A program made the position numbers and the translations under genes. 64,000 bases of DNA. Source: Halobacteriales archaeon QH_7_65_31. GTDB lineage: Archaea > Halobacteriota > Halobacteria > Halobacteriales > Haloarculaceae. How positions within the stretch are numbered: position 1 is the stretch's first letter; each line of letters opens with the position of its first letter. Shown here in pieces: positions 1 to 9,176 of the stretch. The notes under the pieces are model-generated. The model made no database searches. It had not been told where the DNA came from and worked only from the letters and a program-made list of their open reading frames with translations. The stretch covers positions 143,363 to 207,362 of the forward strand of contig PXQU01000004.1 in the NCBI GenBank assembly GCA_003021785.1, written 5' to 3'.

Positions 1-60
1 TTCCGGACCGAGGCAGCGTGAGTGACGCCGCAGTGGTTCAGCGCAGCTGTACAGAACTAG

Positions 61-453
61 TTACTCGCCATCGTGCGAGTGGCGTTCCAGCGTCTCCAAG
101 TTCACGGTATCTAACACCGCCTCGTTGGTCGCTTCGAGAACGACGGGCGGGACGGTCGCCTCCGGAAGCTGCTCGGCTTGCGTGGCTTCGAGCGCCTCGA
201 CCCATCGGCCGAGACAGAGACACCAGCGGTCACCGGGATCGAGTCCGGGGAATCCAAACTCCGGGCGCGGCGTCACGAGATCGTTGCCCTGTCGCCTGCT
301 GAACGAGAGGAACTCGTCGGTCATCACCGCACACAACTCGTGTCTGCCCCGGTCGCCGGGATGCGTTCCACAGCAGCCGTCGCGATCGAAGCCGGTCTGT
401 GGAGCGGTGCTACAGGGAGCAAGCTCCTCGCCGAAGACGTTGCGTTCGGGCAC
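61..453 (-). CDS. DUF2237 family protein
   Basis: Translation VPERNVFGEELAPCSTAPQTGFDRDGCCGTHPGDRGRHELCAVMTDEFLSFSRRQGNDLVTPRPEFGFPGLDPGDRWCLC... matches the DUF2237 pattern. Likely GTG start at 453, internal to the listed 61..975 ORF. Confidence 0.85.
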   Translation of the reverse strand: MPERNVFGEELAPCSTAPQTGFDRDGCCGTHPGDRGRHELCAVMTDEFLSFSRRQGNDLVTPRPEFGFPGLDPGDRWCLCLGRWVEALEATQAEQLPEATVPPVVLEATNEAVLDTVNLETLERHSHDGE

Positions 454-667
454 ACTGGGAGCGTGTGGTCCACAGGCAAAACCTCCTCGCCTGTGACCGT
501 GGGACTGTTCGGATACGCAGCGACGACCGGCGTGGTGGTCACCGGCTGAACACCTTCGACTGTCTCGCCGTCTCGCTCCACGGACATACGGGGTACAGTA
601 CCGACCGCAGTCGGCCGGTTTCACCCCGTATCCAGACACCGCTTCTGGCAGAGACGCAGTGTTTAAT

Positions 668-2107
668 ATGGCTGATGGTTTAAAACAAAAAGTGACTGGG
701 GGTTGGCGATACCGAATCGAGAGTGTGCTCGGCGTCGCCGCGCTGACGGCGCTCGCAGTTACGCTGGCGAACAACGCGCTCACGCAGAGTATCGTGAGCG
801 CAGTTCCCGTCATCGGTACTCTCGCCACCGATGCGCCGAGCGGTCTCGAAGGTGTCTTAGAGATCACGACGACCGTCGTCATCGTCACGGCGGCGTTCGT
901 TCCGCTGTATAAACCCCGACCGCGCCGGATTCTGGACATCGTCGCTCTCACGCAGAAGCGCGTCGTTGTCGCCACCTTCGCCCTCGCGACCGTCGGCTAC
1001 TTCGATTACACGTATCGGCTCCCGCGTGCGACCTTGCTCGTGGTCACGGCCATCCTACTGGTGCTGCTGCCCGCGTGGTTCGTCTGGATTCGCCGGCAGC
1101 CGACGGACGAGTCGGATCGCGTGATCATCGTCGGTGACTCTCCCGCGGAGATTCGGCGGCTCGCTGGCGACGTCGAGCGGCCGCTGCTCGGCTATCTCTG
1201 CCCGACGAGCGCGTTCGACGGGCAGCACGTTGACTCGCCCACTGCTGTGGCCACTGACGGTGGCTCGCTGGCCGGACTGGACCGGCTCGGTGGACTGTCC
1301 CGCATCGAGGACATCCTCGTTGAGTACGATATCGATACCGTGGTGTTGGCGTTCGCACATACGGATCGCGCGGAGTTCTTCGGTGCACTGGACGCCTGCT
1401 ACGAGCACGGCGTCGACGCGACGGTCCATCGCGACTACGCCGATCAGGTGTTGACCGCAGACGGCGACGTCGGGACGTTGGTGGCTGTCGATGTCGAACC
1501 GTGGGACGTGCAGGACTACGTGTTGAAGCGTCTGTTCGACGTGGTGTTTTCGGGAATCGGACTGCTGGTGTTGAGTCCGGTGATTCTGGTGATTGCTGTA
1601 GCGATTAAGGCTGAGGACGGTGGGTCGGTGTTGTACCGACAGGAACGGACGGCGGTGTTCGGAGAGCGGTTCGACGTGTACAAGTTCCGGTCGATGGTCG
1701 AGAACGCAGAGGCGGTGACGGGAGCGATGATCAGCGAGGAGGACGCCGGTGGTGTCGATCCGCGCGTGACACGCGTCGGGCGGCTGCTCCGACAGACGCA
1801 TCTCGACGAGATCCCACAGCTCTGGGCCGTCTTGAGAGGCGATATGAGTGTGGTCGGGCCGCGGCCCGAGCGACCCGAGCTGGACTCCGATATTCAGACG
1901 GGCGTCGTCGACTGGCGCAAGCGATGGTTCGTGAAGCCCGGGCTGACTGGGCTGGCACAGGTGAACGACGTGACTGGGGCCGATCCTGCGACGAAGATCC
2001 GGTACGATCTGCAGTACGTGAAACGGCAGTCGCTCTGGTACGATCTGAAGTTGGTCGTACGGCAGGTGTGGAAAGTCGGTGTGGACGTTGTCGAGGCGAT
2101 TCGGTAG
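668..2107 (+). CDS. Polyprenyl-phosphate sugar transferase (bacterial sugar transferase domain, WbaP/WcaJ-like)
   Basis: N-terminal TM segments; C-terminal KRLFDVVFSGIGLLVLSPVILVIAVAIK...VYKFRSMVENAE...LRQTHLDEIPQLWAVLRGDMSVVGPRPERPE...KPGLTGLAQV. Confidence 0.93.
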   Translation: MADGLKQKVTGGWRYRIESVLGVAALTALAVTLANNALTQSIVSAVPVIGTLATDAPSGLEGVLEITTTVVIVTAAFVPLYKPRPRRILDIVALTQKRVVVATFALATVGYFDYTYRLPRATLLVVTAILLVLLPAWFVWIRRQPTDESDRVIIVGDSPAEIRRLAGDVERPLLGYLCPTSAFDGQHVDSPTAVATDGGSLAGLDRLGGLSRIEDILVEYDIDTVVLAFAHTDRAEFFGALDACYEHGVDATVHRDYADQVLTADGDVGTLVAVDVEPWDVQDYVLKRLFDVVFSGIGLLVLSPVILVIAVAIKAEDGGSVLYRQERTAVFGERFDVYKFRSMVENAEAVTGAMISEEDAGGVDPRVTRVGRLLRQTHLDEIPQLWAVLRGDMSVVGPRPERPELDSDIQTGVVDWRKRWFVKPGLTGLAQVNDVTGADPATKIRYDLQYVKRQSLWYDLKLVVRQVWKVGVDVVEAIR

Positions 2108-2176
2108 TTCTCGTGGACGTGTTGTGTGAGGATGCTTCATCATTGAGGTCTAGTGCTCGTCTTGGGGGTGCTCTCC

Positions 2177-2507
2177 CACCCCACTGTGTCGAGTGTTCTT
2201 CTTCTGAGAAAGACGGTGATTGTTCGCCTACTGGTCTCTCACCCCACCATGTCGAGTGTTCTGCGTCTTGATGGAGTGTGTCCTTCTGATTTACTTCCAC
2301 ACCCCACCGCGTCGAGTGTTCTCTGTCGGCATGAATCGTAACTCTACACTTCTGTCTCCCACCCCACTGTGTCGAATGTTCTTTGGCAGGGTGAGAGCGT
2401 TCCCCGTTTCTGCCACTTCTACACTCCACCGTGTCGCGTGCTCTTCGGTCAGGTAGGCCTAATTCACTGAATATCACCCTCTCACCCTCCACCGCGTCGG
2501 CTGTTCT
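2177..2507 (-). repeat. Six directional about 23-bp repeats (AGAACACTCGACACAGTGGGGTG-like on the minus strand), candidate origin recognition boxes
   Basis: Units at 2177-2199, 2240-2262, 2300-2322, 2360-2382, 2422-2444 and 2485-2507, start-to-start spacing 60-63 bp; the last two are more degenerate. Confidence 0.85.
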
Positions 2508-2568
2508 ACGACTCGCGTTTATCAACCGATTTCGAGCGGCGCATATTTCACCCGACGCACTCGACACA

Positions 2569-3828
2569 ATGGTTTTACAATCCTCCGATGAGAGAGACGA
2601 ATCACGCATGACGACGTTCACCCCCGATACGGACATTTTTTGTGACGAGGATATGCTCCGTGACGATTATCAGCCGAACTCAATCACGGCACGGGAGACA
2701 GAGCTAGACGCCTACCAAACTGCACTCCAGCCGGTGATCAACGGCGCGCAGCCACGAAACATCTTCCTGTACGGGAAAACCGGCGTCGGAAAAACAGCTG
2801 TGTCCCGCTATCTGCTTGACCAATTGCAACGGGATTCGACGCAGTACGACGATGTGGATCTCTCGGTGGTCTGGCTCAACTGCACGAACCTCTCCTCATC
2901 GTATCAGGTCGCCGTCAATCTCGTTAACGAACTCCGCCCTGCAGACGATCAGATCAGCACGACCGGTTACCCACAGCAGCGAGTGTTCGATCTCCTGTAC
3001 GAGGAACTTGACGCAGTCGGTGGAACCGTTCTTCTGGTCCTTGACGAGATCGATCACATTGGTAGTGACGACGAGATACTCTACGAGATTCCGCGAGCCC
3101 GATCCAACGACTATCTCACAGAAACGAAGCCGGGTGTGATCGGAATCAGCAACGACTTCGGATTCCGAGATGACCTTTCACCGAAGGTCAAAGATACGCT
3201 CTGTGAGGAAGAGATTCACTTTGCACCGTACAATGCCCCCGAACTGGAGGCGATTCTCGGACGACGTGCCGAAGAGGCGCTGTATGATGGCGCTATCGGA
3301 TCCGGTGTTCTCGGACTCTGTGCCGGGATCGCTGCACAGGACACGGGCAGTGCCCGACAGGCTCTCGATCTACTGTATCAGGCTGGTGAGTTGGCACGGG
3401 CGACAGACCACGACCGGATTAGCGAAACGAACGTACACGACGCCCGAAGCAAGCTCGAACGGAGCCAGATCGAACACGGGATGCGTGAACTCACTCGCCA
3501 CGGTCATCTCTCACTCATCGCGATGCTCCAACTAGCGATCGAATCAACGGGCCCGTTTCGAGTGCGGAACATCTATCCGCGATATCGGACGATAGCTGAA
3601 CAGTCGAATATCGATCCGCTAGTTCGCCGGCGTATGCATGATCATCTCGCTGACCTCGCTATGCTTGGAATCCTTGACCGAACCGCTCGGAACGAAGGAA
3701 GATCTGGCGGACAGTACTACGAGTACAGCTTTGCCGTTGATCTCGATCTCGTGACGACAGTCGTCAGCGATTTCGAAGGCGTGTCGTTGCCGCGGCGCGT
3801 TTCAGAGCTTGTGCACTCGTTGGAGTGA
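2569..3828 (+). CDS. Orc1/Cdc6 family replication initiator (AAA+ ATPase plus winged helix)
   Basis: Walker [21 protein letters not shown], Walker [13 protein letters not shown], sensor-1 [20 protein letters not shown], and typical Cdc6 [19 protein letters not shown]. Start 2569 or 2608. Confidence 0.93.
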   Translation: MVLQSSDERDESRMTTFTPDTDIFCDEDMLRDDYQPNSITARETELDAYQTALQPVINGAQPRNIFLYGKTGVGKTAVSRYLLDQLQRDSTQYDDVDLSVVWLNCTNLSSSYQVAVNLVNELRPADDQISTTGYPQQRVFDLLYEELDAVGGTVLLVLDEIDHIGSDDEILYEIPRARSNDYLTETKPGVIGISNDFGFRDDLSPKVKDTLCEEEIHFAPYNAPELEAILGRRAEEALYDGAIGSGVLGLCAGIAAQDTGSARQALDLLYQAGELARATDHDRISETNVHDARSKLERSQIEHGMRELTRHGHLSLIAMLQLAIESTGPFRVRNIYPRYRTIAEQSNIDPLVRRRMHDHLADLAMLGILDRTARNEGRSGGQYYEYSFAVDLDLVTTVVSDFEGVSLPRRVSELVHSLE

Positions 3829-3838
3829 CTGTTTGGGG

Positions 3839-3959
3839 AGAACACTCGACACAGTGGGGTGGGTGGGAAAATATATTCGAATATGATATTTGATGGCTCA
3901 TACACGAACTGACTGTAGGTGAGGACACTAATGTCAAGAACACTCGACGCAGTGGGGTG
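3839..3959 (+). repeat. Two inverted copies of the same about 23-bp element downstream of orc/cdc6 (AGAACACTCGACRCAGTGGGGTG)
   Basis: 3839-3861 agaacactcgacacagtggggtg and 3937-3959 agaacactcgacgcagtggggtg; opposite orientation to the upstream six, in AT-rich sequence. Confidence 0.88.
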
Positions 3960-4044
3960 AGGGAGTAACAGATATTGGAATATACCGCGGCTACCAATCT
4001 TCGGAATAATAAGCTAGTTACACCAGTTCAGTGAAATAAGAATA

Positions 4045-4113
4045 ATGTCCATACTATTCACCGGTGGCGACGGCTACATTGGCTGGCCGACCGCCCTTCG
4101 TATCGCGTCCTGA
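4045..4113 (+). pseudogene. N-terminal remnant of an NAD-dependent epimerase/dehydratase
   Basis: ATG TCC ATA CTA TTC ... TGA = MSILFTGGDGYIGWPTALRIAS*; Rossmann GGDGYIG followed immediately by stop and unrelated sequence. Confidence 0.7.
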
Positions 4114-4518
4114 ACCGATGACCGAGTGAACACACCACCGTTTCCAATATTCTATGTGTTGAGACGCGGCATAGAGGGCTCGCTGAGTAGGTTTCTAACT
4201 CTAAATCCAGCCTATTTGAGTAGCAGTTGGTAACAGAAGTCAGCGCAGTCTTCACTTTCTAGCCGTTTATGTGATACACCGGTTTGAGGTGGATATCGAT
4301 AGCCAGCCATCGTTTCTGGCACATAACACTCTTCTTGATCCATTCCGCCGAGCGATATGGGTGGCTGTCGAGTTCGTGTGTTCATTTCCGGGTAAGTATC
4401 AACTGAGCTGCTGAACAGGCAATAGCGGATAGGGAGACCGTACGAAAATCGTCACGGTATTGCCATACCGATCGTAGGAACGACGATTATAAAACTACGA
4501 AAAAATCAATATCCAGTA

Positions 4519-6327
4519 ATGAGCGAGGTCGACGACATCAGCCGCAGGGAGCGACTCGCAGCTCTCGCTAGGGTCGCGAAGTTCCGGCCTCGTCTGACGA
4601 TCACAATTATTGTGGGCGGCGTTGTCGCTGCGCTGCTTGAGGGCGTCGGACTGGGATTTATTCTACCGATCGTCGAAATCGTCCAATCATCCGGAGATCC
4701 AGCGCAACAGGCAAGTGGCCTGCAGGAGGTCTTCGTATCCGTCTACCAGTTCCTAGGAGTTCCGTTTCAACTGGGGACCGTCGTCGTCGGCGTCAGTCTT
4801 GTACTGACAGTTCGATGGACGATGACGTTTCTTGTCCGGTGGCTGCGGAGTGCTCTCTCGATCGATTACACGCGTGATCTCCAGAAACGCGCATTCGACC
4901 GGGCACTCGACGCACGCATCGAGTACTTCGATCAGGAAGGTTCGGATGACATACTCAACGGTATCGTCACGCAGGCGGAATACGCAGGTCGAACGATCAG
5001 GTTCGTCATCAACTTCATTGAACAGGGGTTCCTCGTTCTGATGTATCTTCTCGTCACGTTCATCATCGCACCATATCTCACGCTCTTTGCGCTCGCGTTC
5101 CTCGGCGGGTTCGCAGCGCTGTTCCGGTACGGATTGGAATCCGGGTATGATCTCGGTGACGAGGTAGCCGAGGCGAACGAAGGCGTTCAACAGGCGGCAC
5201 AGGCAGGAACACAGGGGATCCGTGACACGAAACTGTTCGGTCTTAAGCGAGAACTGTACGACGACTTTCTTCAGGCGGTAAATCAGTTCGCTGGTTCAAG
5301 TATCAAAATGCGTCGCAACGAACAGGCGATACAGAACTTCTACAATCTTCTCACCGCGGTCTCTGTGTTCGTCCTCATCTACGCCGGGATCACGTACGCC
5401 AATCTCTCTCTTGGCTCACTCGGCGTATTCCTCTTTGCGATGTTCCGACTCGGTCCGAAAGCCAGTAACATGAACTCGAAGCTCTACCGAATTGAGAACA
5501 ACCTTCCCCACCTCGTCCGAACACAGGAGTTCATCGACGAACTCAAGCGGCAACGTGAACCCATTGAGAATTCCGAACCTGTACCGGAGGAAGTGACGTC
5601 CGTCGAGTTCGACGATGTCCAATTCTCCTACGAAGAGCAAGATGATGAGGTCCTTTCCAAAATATCCTTTAGCTTTGACAAAGGCGATTTCGTGGGCTTT
5701 GTCGGCCAATCTGGTGCGGGCAAATCGACGATCGTCTCGCTGCTGGCTCGGATGTACGAACCCGATTCGGGGGAGATCCGGGCGAACGGTCGACGGATTC
5801 ACGATATGGATGTCGACGAGTGGCGATCGAAGATCGCGATCGTCCGTCAGGATCCATTCGTTTTCAACGACACGTTACGGTACAACCTGACGATTGGTAA
5901 TCGAGCCGTCTCGCAGTCGGAGCTTAATCGTGTTGCCGAGATTACCAAGATCGATGAGTTCTTCGACGATCTACCGAACGGATACGACACGCAACTCGGC
6001 GACGAAGGCGTGCGATTGTCGGGTGGACAGCGACAGCGTGTGGCGCTCGCTAGGGCACTCCTGAAAGAGGCTGATCTACTGGTGCTGGACGAGGCGACCA
6101 GCGATCTCGATTCCAATCTCGAGAGGGAGGTACAGGAGTCTATCGAGAGTATGAATCGAGACTATGCGATGGTCGGTATTGCACATCGACTCTCTACCGT
6201 CAAGAGCGCGGACCAAATTTACACGGTTGACAGCGGACAGATCGTAGAAGCTGGTCGTCATTGCGAACTCATCGACAATGAGGGACAGTACGCTGAACTC
6301 TACACAATCCAATCCCGCTCACAGTGA
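4519..6327 (+). CDS. ABC transporter, fused permease and ATPase (MsbA-like exporter)
   Basis: TM region followed by VGFVGQSGAGKSTIVSLL, VRLSGGQRQRVALARALL, LLVLDEATSDLD. Confidence 0.92.
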   Translation: MSEVDDISRRERLAALARVAKFRPRLTITIIVGGVVAALLEGVGLGFILPIVEIVQSSGDPAQQASGLQEVFVSVYQFLGVPFQLGTVVVGVSLVLTVRWTMTFLVRWLRSALSIDYTRDLQKRAFDRALDARIEYFDQEGSDDILNGIVTQAEYAGRTIRFVINFIEQGFLVLMYLLVTFIIAPYLTLFALAFLGGFAALFRYGLESGYDLGDEVAEANEGVQQAAQAGTQGIRDTKLFGLKRELYDDFLQAVNQFAGSSIKMRRNEQAIQNFYNLLTAVSVFVLIYAGITYANLSLGSLGVFLFAMFRLGPKASNMNSKLYRIENNLPHLVRTQEFIDELKRQREPIENSEPVPEEVTSVEFDDVQFSYEEQDDEVLSKISFSFDKGDFVGFVGQSGAGKSTIVSLLARMYEPDSGEIRANGRRIHDMDVDEWRSKIAIVRQDPFVFNDTLRYNLTIGNRAVSQSELNRVAEITKIDEFFDDLPNGYDTQLGDEGVRLSGGQRQRVALARALLKEADLLVLDEATSDLDSNLEREVQESIESMNRDYAMVGIAHRLSTVKSADQIYTVDSGQIVEAGRHCELIDNEGQYAELYTIQSRSQ

Positions 6328-6474
6328 CGAGGTATGGCGCCAATCGAGAGAGCGATACACTGCGATGAACAGATATGGTGGCGATACGAACAGTATCTCT
6401 GAGTACTTTACAACTCCTTGACGTGCCATCGATTTGATCAACATAATTAAGTCGTTCAGATTTAAGAACGAATA

Positions 6475-7584
6475 ATGAGCACTAAAGTCACATTGTTTAT
6501 TGGTGATCTCTCAATTGGTGGCGCAGAACGGGTAACGGTAAACTTGGCTAATCAACTGGCCGAAAACGGCTATCAAGTAGAAGTTGTTGTTGTTTCCAGA
6601 CAGGGAGAATTAGTAACCGATCTTGTATCTGATGTTCAGTTCACTGTTCTCCCTGCGGATCGAATGCGATGGGCGGTAATCCCTCTAATTAAACATCTGC
6701 GATCTTCACAACCAGACACCGTAATTTCTTTTCTAACACCTGCGAATATAATAATGATTCTCAGTGTGAAGCTATCAATGATATCTCCCCAAATAATTGT
6801 GACAGAGCACGGAAAAAAATTAAATGAGGATTCAGTCTCGACACAGCGGGACTTGATATTAGCGAAATACCTGTATAAATATGCGGATGGTATTGTTGGT
6901 GTCTCTAAAGGAGTCTCGCAAGACATTATAAACTGGGCAAATGTTGATTCTAATAAAGTGTTCACAATTTATAATCCCGCAATAAGCGAAGAACTAATTA
7001 CCGGTGATTCATCGATTCCCTCGCAATTAAAACCTCAACAAAATAATACTAAAATAGTACTCAGTGCCGGACGACATGTGGAACAGAAGGATTTTCAGAC
7101 GCTAATTCGGTCGTTTGCAAAATTACGAGCTGATTATAGTAATCTACAGCTAATTATACTTGGCGAGGGTGAACTCACGGCGGAATACAAACGTCTATCT
7201 AATGAATTAGGCATTCAGGAAAATATGATTCTCCCGGGATTCGTTGATGATCCTTTTCAATATATGAGGTATGCAGATGTCTTTGCACTTTCATCTCGAT
7301 GGGAAGGACTTTCTCTTGTCCTTATGGAGGCTATGGCATGCGGTACTCCGGTTGTTTCCACTGACTGCCCAAGTGGTCCTGCAGAAGTGCTGAAGAATGG
7401 GGAGTATGGTGAACTCGTTCCAGTAGGAGATTCAGAGGCGATGCAAAATGCGTTAAAGAATACTCTAGAGAGCCCATTGTCTGCAGAAAAGTTGAGAGAG
7501 AGGGCACGTGATTTTTCAATAGAGAGATCCACAAAACAGTATCAAAAACTTTTTAATAACAACCAATCTGACGTGCATGAATGA
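6475..7584 (+). CDS. Glycosyltransferase family 4
   Basis: GGAERVTVNLAN N-terminus; VLSAGRHVEQKDFQTLIRSFA...LIILGEGE...LPGFVDDPFQYMRYADVFALSSRWEGLSLVLMEAMACGTPVVSTDCPSGPAEVL. Confidence 0.93.
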   Translation: MSTKVTLFIGDLSIGGAERVTVNLANQLAENGYQVEVVVVSRQGELVTDLVSDVQFTVLPADRMRWAVIPLIKHLRSSQPDTVISFLTPANIIMILSVKLSMISPQIIVTEHGKKLNEDSVSTQRDLILAKYLYKYADGIVGVSKGVSQDIINWANVDSNKVFTIYNPAISEELITGDSSIPSQLKPQQNNTKIVLSAGRHVEQKDFQTLIRSFAKLRADYSNLQLIILGEGELTAEYKRLSNELGIQENMILPGFVDDPFQYMRYADVFALSSRWEGLSLVLMEAMACGTPVVSTDCPSGPAEVLKNGEYGELVPVGDSEAMQNALKNTLESPLSAEKLRERARDFSIERSTKQYQKLFNNNQSDVHE

Positions 7585-7677
7585 GATTCTGATATTTCGT
7601 AGCGTTTTCTAACAGTTCTCTTTTTGAGTGGTGAGCTTGGAGAAGCGTTAAGAATGTGGTCACACTCAAATTGAACA

Positions 7678-9165
7678 ATGTCTAATCGCTCTACCTCGCA
7701 AACTCCTTCAGGGTGGCCGACATGGCTTGATACATACGACCATATTGGCAGTCACTATCCATACTATAATACTGAGTCTCCTGATGAATTCTTTTTGAAT
7801 ATTGGAAATGCGATTGAGACAATACCCCCTGAAGAACGAGAGCTCGATTTAGCTGGAGTGCTTGAAGTCCTCTTCCGTCGGTGGCCACTCGGAAATCGTA
7901 CACTCGTTACTGGCCTTCGTCGGTCGCCGTGGATGGCTGAACCAAATGAGAACGACTGGATCTTCCATGAAATACCCAACCATGGAGATCGGTCTCTTCC
8001 CGAAGGAGAAGTTGCCTCAAAACTCGTTACGAGGCTTAGGCACGAGGCGAAGTCATATACTAAGCGCTATGGAAGCGTTGGTCTGTTACTTTCTGGTGGA
8101 TTAGATAGTCGAATTGTAGCGGGTATCGTGCGACAGCTTCAGCTTGAAGACGAAATTGATGATGTTACCGCGTTCACGTGGGGTGTTGATGACTGCCGTG
8201 ACGTATACTATGCACGCGAGATAACCGATAAGTTCAATTGGGATTTTAAACATTTCCCTCTAAATGCTGAGTTACTGAAAGAAAATATCAAGCATGCAGG
8301 TGAATTGGGTGCTGAATTTTCTCCTTTGCATCTTCATGCACTTCCAGAAATTCGAGACCAAGCTAATGTTGATGTAATGTTGGCTGGGAGCTATGGGAAC
8401 AGTATTGGGAGAGCAGAATACTCTGGTAATCATGTTACCGATCTTTACAAGATGGTTCCTCATCGTTTGAATAAATTTGGAGTGCTAAGAAATGGAATTG
8501 TGTCCACATATCGTGAAACGGTTCTGGGAGACGCATACAAATACAGAACGCGAATCAGTCGATCCGAATCTTACCAATTCCGTGAGATTGAACAACAATT
8601 ACACTATATGCGGCGACTTCTCCAACCGTGTATGACGCATATAGCTGAACGTGTACCACTGTACCAGCTCTTCACTGCCCCAGACGTGGTTGAATTGATG
8701 TTGGGTTTAGATCCGGAAACGCGTGGAAAACCACACTGTACAGCAGTTCTGAAAAAGCTCCCTGGCGATTTAGAACAACTTCCCAATGCCAAAACAGGGA
8801 TACCTCCAGCCAGAAACGAACCCGTGAACGATAGTCTTAGAAAGGAGCACCATGAGTATGCACGCTGGCTACGTAATGATCTGACAGACGACGTAATTCG
8901 CCATATAAGGTCGGGACCATTGTATCGTGTGTTCAATGAATCAGCACTGGAACGGTTATTTCAGGTTTGGCCGCGAGCGAACACCCAATCAACTAATGCG
9001 ATTGATGAACTTCTTACGTGGCTCGCGTCGTTATCTATTTTCCTTCAGACGTACAATATATCAGTGCCTCTAATTGAGAGAGACGTTATTGACTTGGCAA
9101 ATCGAGTTATTGGTCCGCCTTCGGCGCAACTCTATCAGATCGTAAGAGGGGTTGTTCGGGAGTAG
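7678..9165 (+). CDS. Asparagine synthase-related protein (PP-loop ATPase, no recognisable class-II glutaminase domain)
   Basis: PP-loop SVGLLLSGGLDSRIVAGIV; VPLYQLFTAPDVVELMLGLDPETRGK as in asparagine synthase C-domains. Confidence 0.8.
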   Translation: MSNRSTSQTPSGWPTWLDTYDHIGSHYPYYNTESPDEFFLNIGNAIETIPPEERELDLAGVLEVLFRRWPLGNRTLVTGLRRSPWMAEPNENDWIFHEIPNHGDRSLPEGEVASKLVTRLRHEAKSYTKRYGSVGLLLSGGLDSRIVAGIVRQLQLEDEIDDVTAFTWGVDDCRDVYYAREITDKFNWDFKHFPLNAELLKENIKHAGELGAEFSPLHLHALPEIRDQANVDVMLAGSYGNSIGRAEYSGNHVTDLYKMVPHRLNKFGVLRNGIVSTYRETVLGDAYKYRTRISRSESYQFREIEQQLHYMRRLLQPCMTHIAERVPLYQLFTAPDVVELMLGLDPETRGKPHCTAVLKKLPGDLEQLPNAKTGIPPARNEPVNDSLRKEHHEYARWLRNDLTDDVIRHIRSGPLYRVFNESALERLFQVWPRANTQSTNAIDELLTWLASLSIFLQTYNISVPLIERDVIDLANRVIGPPSAQLYQIVRGVVRE

Positions 9166-9176
9166 CATCGAAAAAG

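Noticed and set aside
61-975. 304-aa ORF as a single gene
   Set aside because: Only the C-terminal 130 residues match DUF2237; the upstream part runs antisense into the sugar transferase gene.
2177-2507. CRISPR-like array (six repeats, about 38-nt spacers)
   Set aside because: Repeats are degenerate, occur inverted on the other side of orc/cdc6, and no cas genes are in the window; ORB-like explanation fits better.
1731-2636. 301-aa minus-strand ORF with EHSTQWGG repeats
   Set aside because: Open frame is a by-product of the near multiple-of-3 spacing of the DNA repeats and of antisense high-GC sequence; it overlaps the sugar transferase 3' end.
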